Shown piece after piece: positions 9,124 through 21,291 of a stretch of 64,000 nucleotides of DNA (position 1 is the first letter of the stretch; each line of letters starts with the position of its first letter). The notes beneath the pieces were generated by a model. The model made no database searches. It was not told the origin of the DNA and saw only the letters and a list, made by a program, of their open reading frames with translations. Made by a program: the position numbers and the translations under genes. The DNA is from Streptomyces sp. NBC_01497 (GTDB taxonomy: Bacteria > Actinomycetota > Actinomycetes > Streptomycetales > Streptomycetaceae): contig NZ_CP109427.1 of assembly GCF_036250695.1 (NCBI RefSeq), positions 6,820,001 to 6,884,000 of the forward strand, in the 5' to 3' direction.

Positions 9124-9552
9124 GTGACCGGTGGAGAGGTGGCCGGGATCCTGGTGGCCGTGTTCTGGGCGATCCTCGTGTCGTTCCTCGCCGTGGTGTT
9201 GGTGAGGCTCGCGCAGACGCTCAAGGCGACCACCAAGCTCGTGGCGGACGTGACGGAACAGGCGGTGCCGCTGCTCGCGGACGCCTCGGCGACGGTGCGC
9301 AGCGCGCAGACGCAGCTGGAGCGCGTCGACTCCATCGCGTCCGACGTCCAGGAAGTCACCTCCAACGCCTCCGCGCTCTCCTCCACGGTGGCCTCCACGT
9401 TCGGCGGCCCGCTGGTCAAGGTCGCCGCGTTCGGCTACGGCGTGCGCCAGGCGATGTCCCGCCGCGGCGCCGGGGCCGTACCGGAACCAGAGCGCCGCCG
9501 CGTGGTCGTCGGACGCACCGTTCCCGCCGCACGCAGGAAGAAGAAGGGCTGA
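9124..9552 (+). CDS. DUF948-type membrane-anchored coiled-coil protein
   Basis: The protein has 142 residues. An N-terminal hydrophobic helix lies at about 5-27 (GILVAVFWAILVSFLAVVLV). A long heptad-like helix follows at about 28-95 (TLKATTKLVADVTEQAVPLL), then a basic tail ending in RRKKKG. This is the layout of DUF948 proteins, whose function is not known; an envelope-associated structural role is often suggested. It heads the alaS operon and is followed eight bases later by a second small protein. The start is GTG at 9124. Confidence 0.85.
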   Translation: MTGGEVAGILVAVFWAILVSFLAVVLVRLAQTLKATTKLVADVTEQAVPLLADASATVRSAQTQLERVDSIASDVQEVTSNASALSSTVASTFGGPLVKVAAFGYGVRQAMSRRGAGAVPEPERRRVVVGRTVPAARRKKKG

Positions 9553-9559
9553 CGCAGCG

Positions 9560-9931
9560 ATGTTCCGCCGTACGTTCTGGTTCACCGCGGGCGCAGCGGC
9601 CGGCGTGTGGGCCACCGCCAAGGTCAACCAGAAGATCAAGCAACTCACGCCCGAGAGCCTCGCGGCGCAGGCGGCCGGCAAGGCGGTCGAGGCCGGCCAC
9701 CGGTTGAAGGGCTTCGCCGTCGACGTCAGGACCGGCATGGTCCGCCGGGAGGCCGAACTCGGCGAGGCGCTCGGCATCGAGGCGCCCTCCGAACGCGCGC
9801 TCCCCCCGGCCGGACCCCGTCCGATCACGGCGCCCGGCAGGCCGGGCGGACGCGGCGCGCCCCCGCGGGCCGGCCGCCGCCCCGGGCCCCACCACACCTC
9901 CAACGAATCCAACCGGAATGAGGACCACTGA
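9560..9931 (+). CDS. Small conserved actinomycete protein upstream of alaS (DUF6167-like)
   Basis: The protein has 123 residues. A short hydrophobic N-terminus ([20 protein letters not shown]) could be an anchor. An amphipathic stretch follows at about 25-75, then a disordered Pro/Arg/Gly tail. It resembles the uncharacterised protein found between the DUF948 gene and alaS throughout Streptomyces. Its TGA overlaps the alaS ATG by one base (ATGA-type coupling), so it is very likely co-translated with alaS. No catalytic motif is visible. Confidence 0.8.
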   Translation: MFRRTFWFTAGAAAGVWATAKVNQKIKQLTPESLAAQAAGKAVEAGHRLKGFAVDVRTGMVRREAELGEALGIEAPSERALPPAGPRPITAPGRPGGRGAPPRAGRRPGPHHTSNESNRNEDH

Positions 9932-12603
9932 TGGAGTCGGCTGAAATTCGCCGCCGCTGGCTGAGCTTCTTCGAGGAGCGCGGGCACACCGTCGTCCCTT
10001 CGGCGTCGCTCATCGCGGACGACCCGACTCTGCTCCTGGTCCCCGCGGGCATGGTCCCCTTCAAGCCGTACTTCCTGGGTGAGGTCAAGCCGCCCTTCGC
10101 CCGCGCCACGAGCGTGCAGAAGTGCGTGCGTACGCCGGACATCGAAGAGGTCGGCAAGACCACCCGGCACGGCACCTTCTTCCAGATGTGCGGCAACTTC
10201 TCCTTCGGTGACTACTTCAAGGAAGGCGCCGCGAAGCTCGCCTGGGAGCTGCTCACCACGTCGCAGGACGACGGCGGTTACGGGCTGGACCCCGACCGGC
10301 TGTGGATCACGGTCTACGAGGAGGACGACGAGGCCGAGCGCATCTGGCGCGAGGTCGTCGGCTTCCCCGCCGAACGCATCCAGCGCCTCGGCAAGAAGGA
10401 CAACTACTGGTCCATGGGCGTGCCGGGACCGTGCGGCCCCTGCTCCGAGATCTTCTACGACCGCGGCCCCGAGCTCGGCGTGGAGGGCGGCCCCGCCGTC
10501 AACGACGAGCGGTACGTGGAGATCTGGAACCTGGTCTTCATGCAGTACATCCGCGGCGAGGGCATCGGCAAGGACGACTTCGAGATCCTCGGCGACCTGC
10601 CGCAGCAGAACATCGACACGGGCCTCGGCCTCGAACGCCTCGCGATGATCCTGCAGGGCGTGCCGAACATGTACGAGATCGACACGTCGATGGCCGTCAT
10701 CGAGAAGGCCACCGAGCTGACCGGCGTCCGGTACGGCGCCGACCACACCTCGGACGTGTCGCTGCGCGTGGTGACCGACCACATGCGGACGTCCGTGATG
10801 CTCATCGGCGACGGTGTCAGCCCCGGCAACGAGGGCCGCGGCTACGTGCTGCGCCGCATCATGCGCCGCGCCATCCGCAACATGCGCCTGCTGGGCGCCA
10901 CCGGTCCCGTGGTCGAGGAACTCGTCGACACCGTCATCGAGACGATGGGGCAGCAGTACCCGGAGCTGGAGAGCGACCGCAAGCGCATCGAGACGGTGGC
11001 CCTCGCCGAGGAGGCCGCCTTCCTCAAGACGCTGAAGGCCGGCACCAACATCCTCGACACCGCTGTCACCGACACCAGGACCGCCGGTGCCTCGGTCCTC
11101 TCCGGCGACAAGGCGTTCCTGCTCCACGACACCTGGGGCTTCCCGATCGACCTCACCCTGGAGATGGCCGCCGAGCAGGGCCTGTCCGTGGACGAGGACG
11201 GCTTCCGCCGCCTGATGAAGGAGCAGCGGGAGCGCGCCAAGGCCGACGCCCGCGCCAAGAAGTCCGGCCACGCCGACATGTCCGCGTACCGCGAGGTGGC
11301 CGACGCCCACGGCGTCACCCGGTTCACCGGCTACGGCCTCACCGAGGGCGAGTCCACGATCGTGGGCCTGCTCGTGGACGGCGTCTCCTCGCCCGCCGCC
11401 TCCGAGGGCGACGACGTCGAGATCGTGCTCGACCGCACACCGTTCTACGCCGAGGGCGGTGGCCAGCTCGCCGACCAGGGCCGCATCAAGCTCGACACCG
11501 GCGCCGTGGTGCAGGTGCGCGACGTGCAGCAGCCCGTGCCAGGCGTGTACGTGCACAAGGGCAGTGTGCAGGTCGGCGAAGTGACCGTGGGAGCCTCCGC
11601 GTTCGCCGCCATCGACACGCACAGGCGCCGGGCCATCGCCCGCGCCCACAGCGCCACGCACCTCACGCACCAGGCGCTGCGCGACGCCCTCGGCCCGACG
11701 GCCGCCCAGGCCGGCTCCGAGAACAGCCCCGGCCGCTTCCGCTTCGACTTCGGTTCGCCCGCCGCCGTACCCGGCACGGTCCTCACCGACGTCGAGCAGA
11801 AGATCAACGAGGTGCTCGCCCGCGACCTGGACGTCCAGGCCGAGGTGATGGGCATCGACGAGGCCAAGAAGCAGGGCGCCATCGCCGAGTTCGGCGAGAA
11901 GTACGGCGAGCGGGTGCGCGTCGTGACGATCGGCGACTACTCGAAGGAGCTGTGCGGCGGCACGCACGTGCACAACACCGCCCAGCTCGGCCTCGTGAAG
12001 CTGCTGGGCGAGTCGTCCATCGGTTCCGGGGTGCGCCGCATCGAGGCCCTCGTCGGCGTCGACGCCTACAGCTTCCTGGCCAAGGAGCACACGGTCGTCG
12101 CCCAGCTCCAGGAACTGCTGAAGGGCGCCCGCCCGGACGAACTGCCCGAGCGTGTCTCCGGCATGCTCGGCAGGCTGAAGGACGCCGAGAAGGAGATCGA
12201 GAAGTTCCGGGCCGAGAAGGTCCTCGCCGCCGCGGGCGGGCTCGTCGACGGCGCCAAGGACGTCCACGGCACGGCCCTGGTCACCGGGCAGGTCCCGGAC
12301 GGCACGAGCGCCGACGACCTGCGCCGCCTCGTCCTCGACGTACGCGGCCGCATCCCGGCCTCCCGGCCGGCCGTCGTCGCCCTGTTCACCACGGCGAACG
12401 GCCGCCCGCTGACGGTCATCGCCACCAACGAGAGTGCCCGCGAGCGTGGCCTGAAGGCCGGCGAGCTGGTCCGTACGGCCGCCAAGACCCTCGGCGGCGG
12501 AGGCGGCGGCAAGCCGGACGTCGCCCAGGGCGGCGGGCAGAACGTCGAGGCGATCGGGGACGCCATGGCGGCCGTCGAGCGTCTGGTCGCCGAGACCTCG
12601 TGA
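9931..12603 (+). CDS. alaS: Alanyl-tRNA synthetase
   Basis: The protein has 890 residues. Its order is a class II catalytic core (about 1-240, ending [16 protein letters not shown]), a tRNA-recognition helical domain (about 240-450), an editing domain with zinc ligands HSATH and CGGTH (about 560-700), and a C-terminal C-Ala domain (about 740-890, including [15 protein letters not shown]). It charges tRNA-Ala and clears mischarged Ser/Gly. The start is ATG at 9931. The stop overlaps the start of ruvX by four bases. Confidence 0.97.
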   Translation: MESAEIRRRWLSFFEERGHTVVPSASLIADDPTLLLVPAGMVPFKPYFLGEVKPPFARATSVQKCVRTPDIEEVGKTTRHGTFFQMCGNFSFGDYFKEGAAKLAWELLTTSQDDGGYGLDPDRLWITVYEEDDEAERIWREVVGFPAERIQRLGKKDNYWSMGVPGPCGPCSEIFYDRGPELGVEGGPAVNDERYVEIWNLVFMQYIRGEGIGKDDFEILGDLPQQNIDTGLGLERLAMILQGVPNMYEIDTSMAVIEKATELTGVRYGADHTSDVSLRVVTDHMRTSVMLIGDGVSPGNEGRGYVLRRIMRRAIRNMRLLGATGPVVEELVDTVIETMGQQYPELESDRKRIETVALAEEAAFLKTLKAGTNILDTAVTDTRTAGASVLSGDKAFLLHDTWGFPIDLTLEMAAEQGLSVDEDGFRRLMKEQRERAKADARAKKSGHADMSAYREVADAHGVTRFTGYGLTEGESTIVGLLVDGVSSPAASEGDDVEIVLDRTPFYAEGGGQLADQGRIKLDTGAVVQVRDVQQPVPGVYVHKGSVQVGEVTVGASAFAAIDTHRRRAIARAHSATHLTHQALRDALGPTAAQAGSENSPGRFRFDFGSPAAVPGTVLTDVEQKINEVLARDLDVQAEVMGIDEAKKQGAIAEFGEKYGERVRVVTIGDYSKELCGGTHVHNTAQLGLVKLLGESSIGSGVRRIEALVGVDAYSFLAKEHTVVAQLQELLKGARPDELPERVSGMLGRLKDAEKEIEKFRAEKVLAAAGGLVDGAKDVHGTALVTGQVPDGTSADDLRRLVLDVRGRIPASRPAVVALFTTANGRPLTVIATNESARERGLKAGELVRTAAKTLGGGGGGKPDVAQGGGQNVEAIGDAMAAVERLVAETS

Positions 12604-13064
12604 GGCGCGGCCGCCGTCTCGCGATCGACGTCGGGGACGCCCGGATCGGGGTCGCGTCCTGCGACCCCGACGGGATCCTCGCGACGCCGGTGGAGACCGT
12701 GCCGGGACGTGACGTCCCGGCCGCCCACCGGCGGTTGCGGGCGCTCGTCGAGGAGTACGAGCCGCTGGAGGTGCTGGTCGGCCTGCCGCGCTCCCTGGGG
12801 GGCGGTGAGGGCCCGGCCGCGGTCAAGGTGCGTGCCTTCGCCGCCGAGGTGGCGCGCGGTATCGCGCCCGTACCCGTACGCCTGGTCGACGAACGTATGT
12901 CCACCGTCACGGCGGCCGGGGGCCTGCGGGCCTCCGGTGTGACCTCGCGCAAGGGCCGCTCCGTCATCGACCAGGCGGCCGCGGTCGTCATCCTGCAAAG
13001 CGCGTTGGAGACGGAGCGCACCGCGGGCGGGGCCCCGGGCGAGGCCGTCGAAGTGGTCATCTGA
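12600..13064 (+). CDS. ruvX: Holliday junction resolvase-like RuvX/YqgF
   Basis: The protein has 154 residues with an RNase H-like fold. The first acidic strand is [15 protein letters not shown], followed by [21 protein letters not shown] and a terminal [14 protein letters not shown]. These give the Asp-Glu-Asp catalytic set. YqgF-family proteins act in 16S rRNA 5' processing in E. coli and resemble junction resolvases. The GTG at 12600 overlaps the alaS stop (GTGA), indicating translational coupling. The alaS-ruvX-mltG-aroE order is a widely conserved actinobacterial block. Confidence 0.93.
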   Translation: MRRGRRLAIDVGDARIGVASCDPDGILATPVETVPGRDVPAAHRRLRALVEEYEPLEVLVGLPRSLGGGEGPAAVKVRAFAAEVARGIAPVPVRLVDERMSTVTAAGGLRASGVTSRKGRSVIDQAAAVVILQSALETERTAGGAPGEAVEVVI

Positions 13065-13157
13065 TCGCGGTACGGTAACGTTCCGCGCGATGCGGCGGCG
13101 TTCGAACAGCAGCCGCACAACGAAGAGGCGATGCGGCCGGCGCAGTCCGCGCACGAC

Positions 13158-13178
13158 GGCCGCCCCTCGCGGCCTTTT
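13158..13178 (+). terminator. Intrinsic terminator or attenuator immediately before mltG
   Basis: GGCCGC (13158-13163) and GCGGCC (13169-13174) form a perfect stem with a 5-base loop, followed directly by TTTT. The T-run ends nine bases before the mltG ATG at 13187, so this would act on transcription arriving from alaS-ruvX. Confidence 0.6.
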
Positions 13179-13186
13179 GGGGATCG

Positions 13187-15298
13187 ATGACCGACTATGG
13201 CCGGGGCTCCGGCTCCGAACCGTGGCACCCCGAGGATCCCCTGTACGGGGACCAGGGGTGGGGGGCGCAGCAGGCCGGTGACGGCCAGGCGGCCCAGGAC
13301 GGCGCGCCGCAACAGCAGTACGGGCAGCAGGGCCAGCCGCAGGAGCCGTACGGGGCGGGCCAGGACCCGTACCAGCAGCAGTACCAGCAGCAGGGATACG
13401 ACGGCGGGCAGGGCGCCCAGCAGGGGTACGGCGGCGAGCAGTACCCCCAGCAGCAGGGATACGACGGCGGACAGTACCCGCAGCAGCACTACCCGGAGCA
13501 GTCGTACCCGCAGCAGGGCTATCCCGGCCGGCAGTACCCGCAGCAGTACCAGCAGCAGCCCGGACACCCCGGCCAGCAGCCCCAGGTCCCCCAGCAGTAC
13601 GACGGCTCCGGTCAGGGCTACGCGTCCGGCTACGAGCAGCAGCAGCCGCCGGGGCAGCACCCTCAGCAGGGGTACGCGCAGGACCCCGGCTACCCCGGGC
13701 AGGGCCAGGACCCCTACCAGCAGGGCCGGCCGCAGCAGCAGCCGCAGTACGACCCGAACTACGGCGGCGGCTGGGACACGGGGCAGCAGCAGCCCGTCAA
13801 CTACCAGCAGCCCGCCGGCTACGACGGGCAGAGCCCCGTCCCCGACGACGCGAACGGGGGCGGCCCCGGGGCAGGCGCGCCGGGCGACGGCTACGGCACC
13901 CCGTACCCGCAGGCCGGGTACGCGCAGGCCCCCGGCGCGCCCGCCGAATCCCGCCCCGCCCCGGCGCCCGCCCCCCAAAGGCCCCGCGCCGCCCAGCAGC
14001 CCCCGGCGGCCCAGCAGGAGCCGGAACGCTCAGAGTGGGACGAGGAGCCGCCGGAGGAGACGCATCCCTTCTTCACCGGTGCGGACACGCCCCTGCCGGG
14101 CCGGGACCGCACGGCGCGCGGCGCGGGCGACCTGTCGGGCGACGACGATGACGACGACGAGTACGACGACCGGGACACCGGCGACGGCCCCGGCGGCAAG
14201 AGCAAGAAGCGCAAGGGCCGCAGCGGGGTGGCCTGCCTGGTCGTCACCGTGGTGCTGATCGGTGGCGTCGGCGGCCTCGGATACTTCGGCTACACCTTCT
14301 ACCAGCACAGATTCGGCCCCCCACCGGACTACACGGGCGCCGGCACGTCGACGGTTCAGGTCACCGTCCCGGACGGGGCGAACGGATCGGACATCGCGAC
14401 GCTGCTGATGAAGAGCGGAGTGGTCAAGAGTCCCGCCGCGTTCGTCGACGCGCAGAACCACAACCCCAAGGGCAACACCATCCAGGCCGGCGTCTACACG
14501 CTGAAGCGGCAGATGTCGGGCGCGAACGCCGTGGCGCTGATGCTGAGCCCGAAGAGCCGCAACGCGCTGATCATCCCCGAGGGCACCCGCGACGCCACCA
14601 TCTACAAGGCGATCGACAAGCAGCTGAAGCTGAAGGCGGGCACGACCAGATCCGTCGCCTTCGCGCAGGCGAAGAAGCTCGGCATGCCCGCCTGGGCCGA
14701 CGACAGCAAGAACATCAAGGACCCGCTCGAAGGCTTCCTCTTCCCCGCGAGCTACCCGGTCGCGGCGAACTCGAAGCCCGAGGACGTCCTGAAGGGCATG
14801 GTCGCCCGTGCGAACGCCGAGTACGACAAGTACGGGCTGGAGGCCAAGGCGAAGTCGGTGGGGCTCGACAACCCGTGGCAGCTGCTCACCGTCGCGAGCA
14901 TGGTGCAGGCCGAGGGCAAGACCCCCGACGACTTCCGCAAGATGGCGGAGGTCATCTACAACCGGCTCAAGCCGACCAACCAGCAGACGAACCAGAAGCT
15001 CCAGTTCGACTCGACGTACAACTACCTCAAGGGCCAGAGCCACATCGACATCACCGAGGCCGAGGTCCTCGGCAACCACGACCCGTACAACACGTACACG
15101 CAGCGGGGCCTGCCGCCCGGGCCCATCGGCAACCCCGGCGAGGACGCCCTCGCGGGGGCGATCGCCCCGACGCACGACGGCTGGCTGTACTTCGTGGCGA
15201 CCGACGGCGACAACAAGACGGAATTCGCCAAGACGAACGCCGAGTTCCAGCAGCTCAAGACGAAGTTCAACGACAAGCAGAAGGGTCTGGGCGGATGA
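13187..15298 (+). CDS. mltG: Endolytic transglycosylase MltG (YceG family) with long Gln/Tyr-rich N-terminus
   Basis: The protein has 703 residues, about twice the usual length. Residues 1-270 are low-complexity, dominated by Gln, Gly, Tyr and Pro with repeats such as YPQQQGYDGGQYPQQ. Then come an acidic run (DDDDDDEYDD), a basic run (KSKKRKGR) and one membrane helix at about 348-371. The MltG domain covers about 385-700. The motif VASMVQAEGK holds the predicted catalytic Glu576. MltG cleaves nascent glycan strands outside the membrane and limits peptidoglycan chain length. The ATG at 13187 follows GGGGA. Its stop overlaps the aroE ATG (ATGA). Confidence 0.93.
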   Translation: MTDYGRGSGSEPWHPEDPLYGDQGWGAQQAGDGQAAQDGAPQQQYGQQGQPQEPYGAGQDPYQQQYQQQGYDGGQGAQQGYGGEQYPQQQGYDGGQYPQQHYPEQSYPQQGYPGRQYPQQYQQQPGHPGQQPQVPQQYDGSGQGYASGYEQQQPPGQHPQQGYAQDPGYPGQGQDPYQQGRPQQQPQYDPNYGGGWDTGQQQPVNYQQPAGYDGQSPVPDDANGGGPGAGAPGDGYGTPYPQAGYAQAPGAPAESRPAPAPAPQRPRAAQQPPAAQQEPERSEWDEEPPEETHPFFTGADTPLPGRDRTARGAGDLSGDDDDDDEYDDRDTGDGPGGKSKKRKGRSGVACLVVTVVLIGGVGGLGYFGYTFYQHRFGPPPDYTGAGTSTVQVTVPDGANGSDIATLLMKSGVVKSPAAFVDAQNHNPKGNTIQAGVYTLKRQMSGANAVALMLSPKSRNALIIPEGTRDATIYKAIDKQLKLKAGTTRSVAFAQAKKLGMPAWADDSKNIKDPLEGFLFPASYPVAANSKPEDVLKGMVARANAEYDKYGLEAKAKSVGLDNPWQLLTVASMVQAEGKTPDDFRKMAEVIYNRLKPTNQQTNQKLQFDSTYNYLKGQSHIDITEAEVLGNHDPYNTYTQRGLPPGPIGNPGEDALAGAIAPTHDGWLYFVATDGDNKTEFAKTNAEFQQLKTKFNDKQKGLGG

Positions 15299-16164
15299 CA
15301 CGGCAGGACGGGACCCTGTACGCGCCGCACTTCGCGGGTGTCCTCGGCTCACCGATCGGCCACTCCCTCTCCCCGGTGCTGCACCGTGCCGCGTACGCGG
15401 AACTCGGCCTCACCGAGTGGCGCTACGAGAGCCACGAGGTGGACGAGGCCGCGCTGCCCGGCTTCTTCGCGCGTCTGCCCGACGCGGCGCGGGACGCGGG
15501 GTGGGCCGGCTTCTCGCTGACCATGCCGCTGAAGCGCGCGGTCATCCCCCTGCTCGACGAGATCAGTGACACGGCCGCCTCGGTGGAGGCCGTCAACACG
15601 GTGACGTTCGGTCCCAAGCTCTCCCCGAAGGGCGACAACACCGATATTCCCGGCATGGTGGCGGCCCTCGCGGAGCGGGGGGTGGACTCCGTCGAGTCGG
15701 CGGCCGTCCTCGGCGCGGGTGCCACCGCCTCGTCCGCGCTGGCCGCACTGGCGAGCGTGTGCGCGGGACCGGTCACCGCGTACGTGCGCGGCGAGGCCCG
15801 CGCGGCCGAGATGCGCGGCTGGGGCGAGCGGCTCGGGGTGGACGTCCGCACGGCCCCGTGGGCCAAAGCCGCCGACGCGTTCGACGCGCAGCTGGTGATC
15901 GCGACGACGCCCGCAGGGGCGACGGACGAGCTGGCGCAGCGGGTGCCCCCCGGCCCCGGCGTGCTGTTCGACGTCCTCTACGACCCCTGGCCGACGCGCC
16001 TCGCGGCGGCCTGGTCGGCGCGGGGCGGGCAGGTGGTCTCCGGGCTCGACCTGCTGGTGCACCAGGCCGTCCTGCAGGTCCGGCTGATGACGGGACTGCC
16101 CGAGGCGCCGCTGGCGGCGATGCGGGCGGCGGGTGAGCGGGCCCTCGCGGCCCGGGGGGTGTAA
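15295..16164 (+). CDS. aroE: Shikimate dehydrogenase
   Basis: The protein has 289 residues. The shikimate-binding SPIGHSLSPVLHRAAY lies near residues 17-32, the catalytic-Lys region SLTMPLKRAV near 80, and the NADP-binding VLGAGATASSALAAL near 145. It reduces 3-dehydroshikimate to shikimate. It starts within the mltG stop codon, so the two are coupled. The rest of the shikimate genes follow after a 435-bp gap. No neighbouring quinate genes were seen, so a biosynthetic role is favoured. Confidence 0.93.
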   Translation: MTRQDGTLYAPHFAGVLGSPIGHSLSPVLHRAAYAELGLTEWRYESHEVDEAALPGFFARLPDAARDAGWAGFSLTMPLKRAVIPLLDEISDTAASVEAVNTVTFGPKLSPKGDNTDIPGMVAALAERGVDSVESAAVLGAGATASSALAALASVCAGPVTAYVRGEARAAEMRGWGERLGVDVRTAPWAKAADAFDAQLVIATTPAGATDELAQRVPPGPGVLFDVLYDPWPTRLAAAWSARGGQVVSGLDLLVHQAVLQVRLMTGLPEAPLAAMRAAGERALAARGV

Positions 16165-16599
16165 GCCCGCGGGCGAGGCCTTCGGCGGCGCCGGGCGCGG
16201 CCCGCGGCCGGGTCCGGGCGCGCCGGCACGGCCGGGGTGCGGCGGGACGCAGCGCGCGTACGGTCGGGCGCCGCGGCAGCGCGCGTACGGCCAGGGTTCC
16301 GTAAGACACAGCGCGCGTACGGCCGGGGTTCCGTAGGACGCAGCGCGCGTACGGCCGGGGGCCGCGGCAGCGCGCGTACGGCCGGGGTTCCGTAGGACAC
16401 AGCGCGCGTACGGTCCGGCCCGGCCGCCGGACCCCCGCGGGTGGCCGGTCCCGGTCCGGTACGACGATCGCAGGAGTCGTCCGTCCTGTGGACCGGCGGC
16501 CGGGGCTCCACCCCGGGCGTGGGAGGATCGGGACACGGCGGGCCGGGCCCCACGCCCGGCCGCCGCAGCAGTTCCCAGGCGCGGACATGAGGAGCACCG
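16165..16599. other. 435-bp gap between aroE and aroC
   Basis: No gene is supported here. The first 85 bases are plain GC-rich sequence. The middle carries the six-copy CAGCGCGCGTACGG repeat array. The last 180 bases contain no clear promoter but end in ATGAGGAGCACCG, the ribosome binding site of aroC. Confidence 0.7.
16250..16413. repeat. Array of six 14-bp repeats with two alternating spacer types
   Basis: CAGCGCGCGTACGG occurs perfectly at 16250, 16277, 16309, 16341, 16368 and 16400. The start-to-start distances are 27, 32, 32, 27 and 32 bases. Short spacers read (T/C)CGGG(C/G)GCCGCGG. Long spacers read CCGGGGTTCCGTAGGAC plus A or G, with small changes in the first copy. The repeat contains the self-complementary cores GCGCGC and CGTACG. 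Spacers are conserved, not unique, so this is not a CRISPR. Function unknown. Confidence 0.85.
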
Positions 16600-19836
<3,237 letters not shown>

Positions 19837-19917
19837 CAGCCGCCCACCGGCCCGGGTGCCGGGGGCGGTACCGTTCAGTAGGCAACACGCCGGTCGTACG
19901 AGACGGAGTGGCAGGAG

Positions 19918-21219
19918 ATGCAGGACGCGATGGGTGCCTCCGAGGACGACGACTGGCACCTCCCGGTCTGGGCCCCGCCCGCCGCGCCGCCACCCGGTGG
20001 GAGCCCCGCTCCGGCGCCGGATCCCACCGGACGGATCCCCGCCGACGACGGCGCGGCGCCCGAGGAGGACGACGGCTTCGCCCTCCAGGACCCGCCGGCG
20101 TCCCCGCCCGCGCCGCCGCTCCGGGCCGGGGACGCCGCGCTTCCCGGTATGCCGCGGGCCGCGGCCGCGGTTCCGGGTGCGCCCCAGGCGGGGGTCCCCG
20201 GCCTTGAGGTGCCGCAGGCCGGGGTCCCCGGCTCTGCTCCGCCACCGCCCGGAGCCGCCGGTCCGGGCGGGTACCGGCCCGGCATCCCTGCTTCCGGCCT
20301 GCCGCGGGCGGGAGTTCCTGGCGCGGGCGTGCCGCAGCCCGCGGTTCCGGGCGCCGGTCCGCTGCCCGGGCTCGTCGGCCCAGGTCTGCCCCCGTCCGTC
20401 ACGCCACCGTCCGCTCCGCCGGGGCCCGGCCTTCCCCCCGCCGGTCCCCCCCGGTCCCACACTCCGCAGACCGGTGTCCCGCCCCTCCCGCCCGGGGCGC
20501 CCGCCGCCCCCGCGCCCCGCCGGCCGGCCCCGGTGGGCGCCCGTCCGGCCGCCGCCGTCCCGCAGGCACCGGTACGGCCCGATTCCACCGGACATGTCGC
20601 CCTGCCGCCCGGCGGGCCCGTCCCCATGCCGGTGCCCTTCGCGCCCGAGGGCGGTACGGGGGCGGCCACGCTCGCCGTCCTGCTGATCGGCCCCGCGGGC
20701 GCGGGCAAGACCACCGTGGCCCGGCACTGGGCGCGCACCCGCCGGGTGCCGACCGCTCACATCAGCCTCGACGACGTGCGCGAATGGGTGTGTTCGGGCT
20801 TCGCCGACCCGCAGAGCGGCTGGAACGAGCACTCGGAGGCCCAATACCGGCTCGCCCGCCGCACCTGCGGCTTCGCCGCGCGCAACTTCCTCGCGAACGG
20901 CATCTCCTGCATCCTGGACGACGCCGTCTTCCCCGACCGCCCCGTCATCGGCCTCGGCGGCTGGAAGCGGCACGTAGGCCCCGGCCTGCTGCCCGTCGTC
21001 CTGCTGCCGGGCCTCGAAGTGGTGCTGGAGCGCAACGCGAAGCGCGAGGGTAACCGGCGGCTGTCCGACGAGGAGGTCGCCGGAATCCACGGCCGGATGG
21101 CCGGCTGGTACGGCTCCGGTCTGCCGATCATCGACAACAGCGCATTGGACGTGCCGACCACGGCGCGGGTCCTGGACGAGGTCCTGGCCCAGTCCGTCGC
21201 GAGCCCGCCCGCCTGGTAG
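19918..21219 (+). CDS. Proline-rich protein with C-terminal P-loop kinase/AAA_33 domain
   Basis: The protein has 433 residues. Residues 1-240 are disordered, rich in Pro, Gly and Ala, with a loose repeat of the form LPRAGVPGAGVPQPAVPG. The C-terminal 190 residues form a zeta-toxin/polynucleotide-kinase-like P-loop domain. Walker A is IGPAGAGKTTVARHWA near 260, followed by SLDDVREWVCSG, an Asp-containing ILDDAVFPDR, and LPGLEVVLERNAKREGNR with lid-type arginines. The substrate is unknown. No antitoxin-like gene is adjacent, so a toxin role is not supported. The start is ATG at 19918; an alternative ATG at 19930 is also possible. It lies between aroQ and the pepP homologue. Confidence 0.8.
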   Translation: MQDAMGASEDDDWHLPVWAPPAAPPPGGSPAPAPDPTGRIPADDGAAPEEDDGFALQDPPASPPAPPLRAGDAALPGMPRAAAAVPGAPQAGVPGLEVPQAGVPGSAPPPPGAAGPGGYRPGIPASGLPRAGVPGAGVPQPAVPGAGPLPGLVGPGLPPSVTPPSAPPGPGLPPAGPPRSHTPQTGVPPLPPGAPAAPAPRRPAPVGARPAAAVPQAPVRPDSTGHVALPPGGPVPMPVPFAPEGGTGAATLAVLLIGPAGAGKTTVARHWARTRRVPTAHISLDDVREWVCSGFADPQSGWNEHSEAQYRLARRTCGFAARNFLANGISCILDDAVFPDRPVIGLGGWKRHVGPGLLPVVLLPGLEVVLERNAKREGNRRLSDEEVAGIHGRMAGWYGSGLPIIDNSALDVPTTARVLDEVLAQSVASPPAW

Positions 21220-21291
21220 GCGCGGGGCGCCCCGTCCCCGGTCGGACGCGCTCGACCGGCCGGACGGGGCCCGTCCTCTTACGCTCGGACC

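Noticed and set aside
8827..12267. A 1146-residue open frame on the minus strand opposite alaS
   Set aside because: It is antisense to the clear alanyl-tRNA synthetase, has shadow-like Val/Gly/Ala/Asp composition and no recognisable domain. Long antisense frames are expected at this G+C content.
9124..16164. T-box leader controlling alaS
   Set aside because: No T-box sequence or specifier stem is visible, and alaS is directly coupled to a preceding gene, leaving no leader of its own.
16250..16413. CRISPR array
   Set aside because: The repeats are only 14 bp, the spacers are conserved instead of unique, and no cas genes are near.
19918..21219. Toxin of a zeta-type toxin-antitoxin system
   Set aside because: The P-loop domain is similar, but there is no adjacent small antitoxin gene and the neighbours are housekeeping genes.
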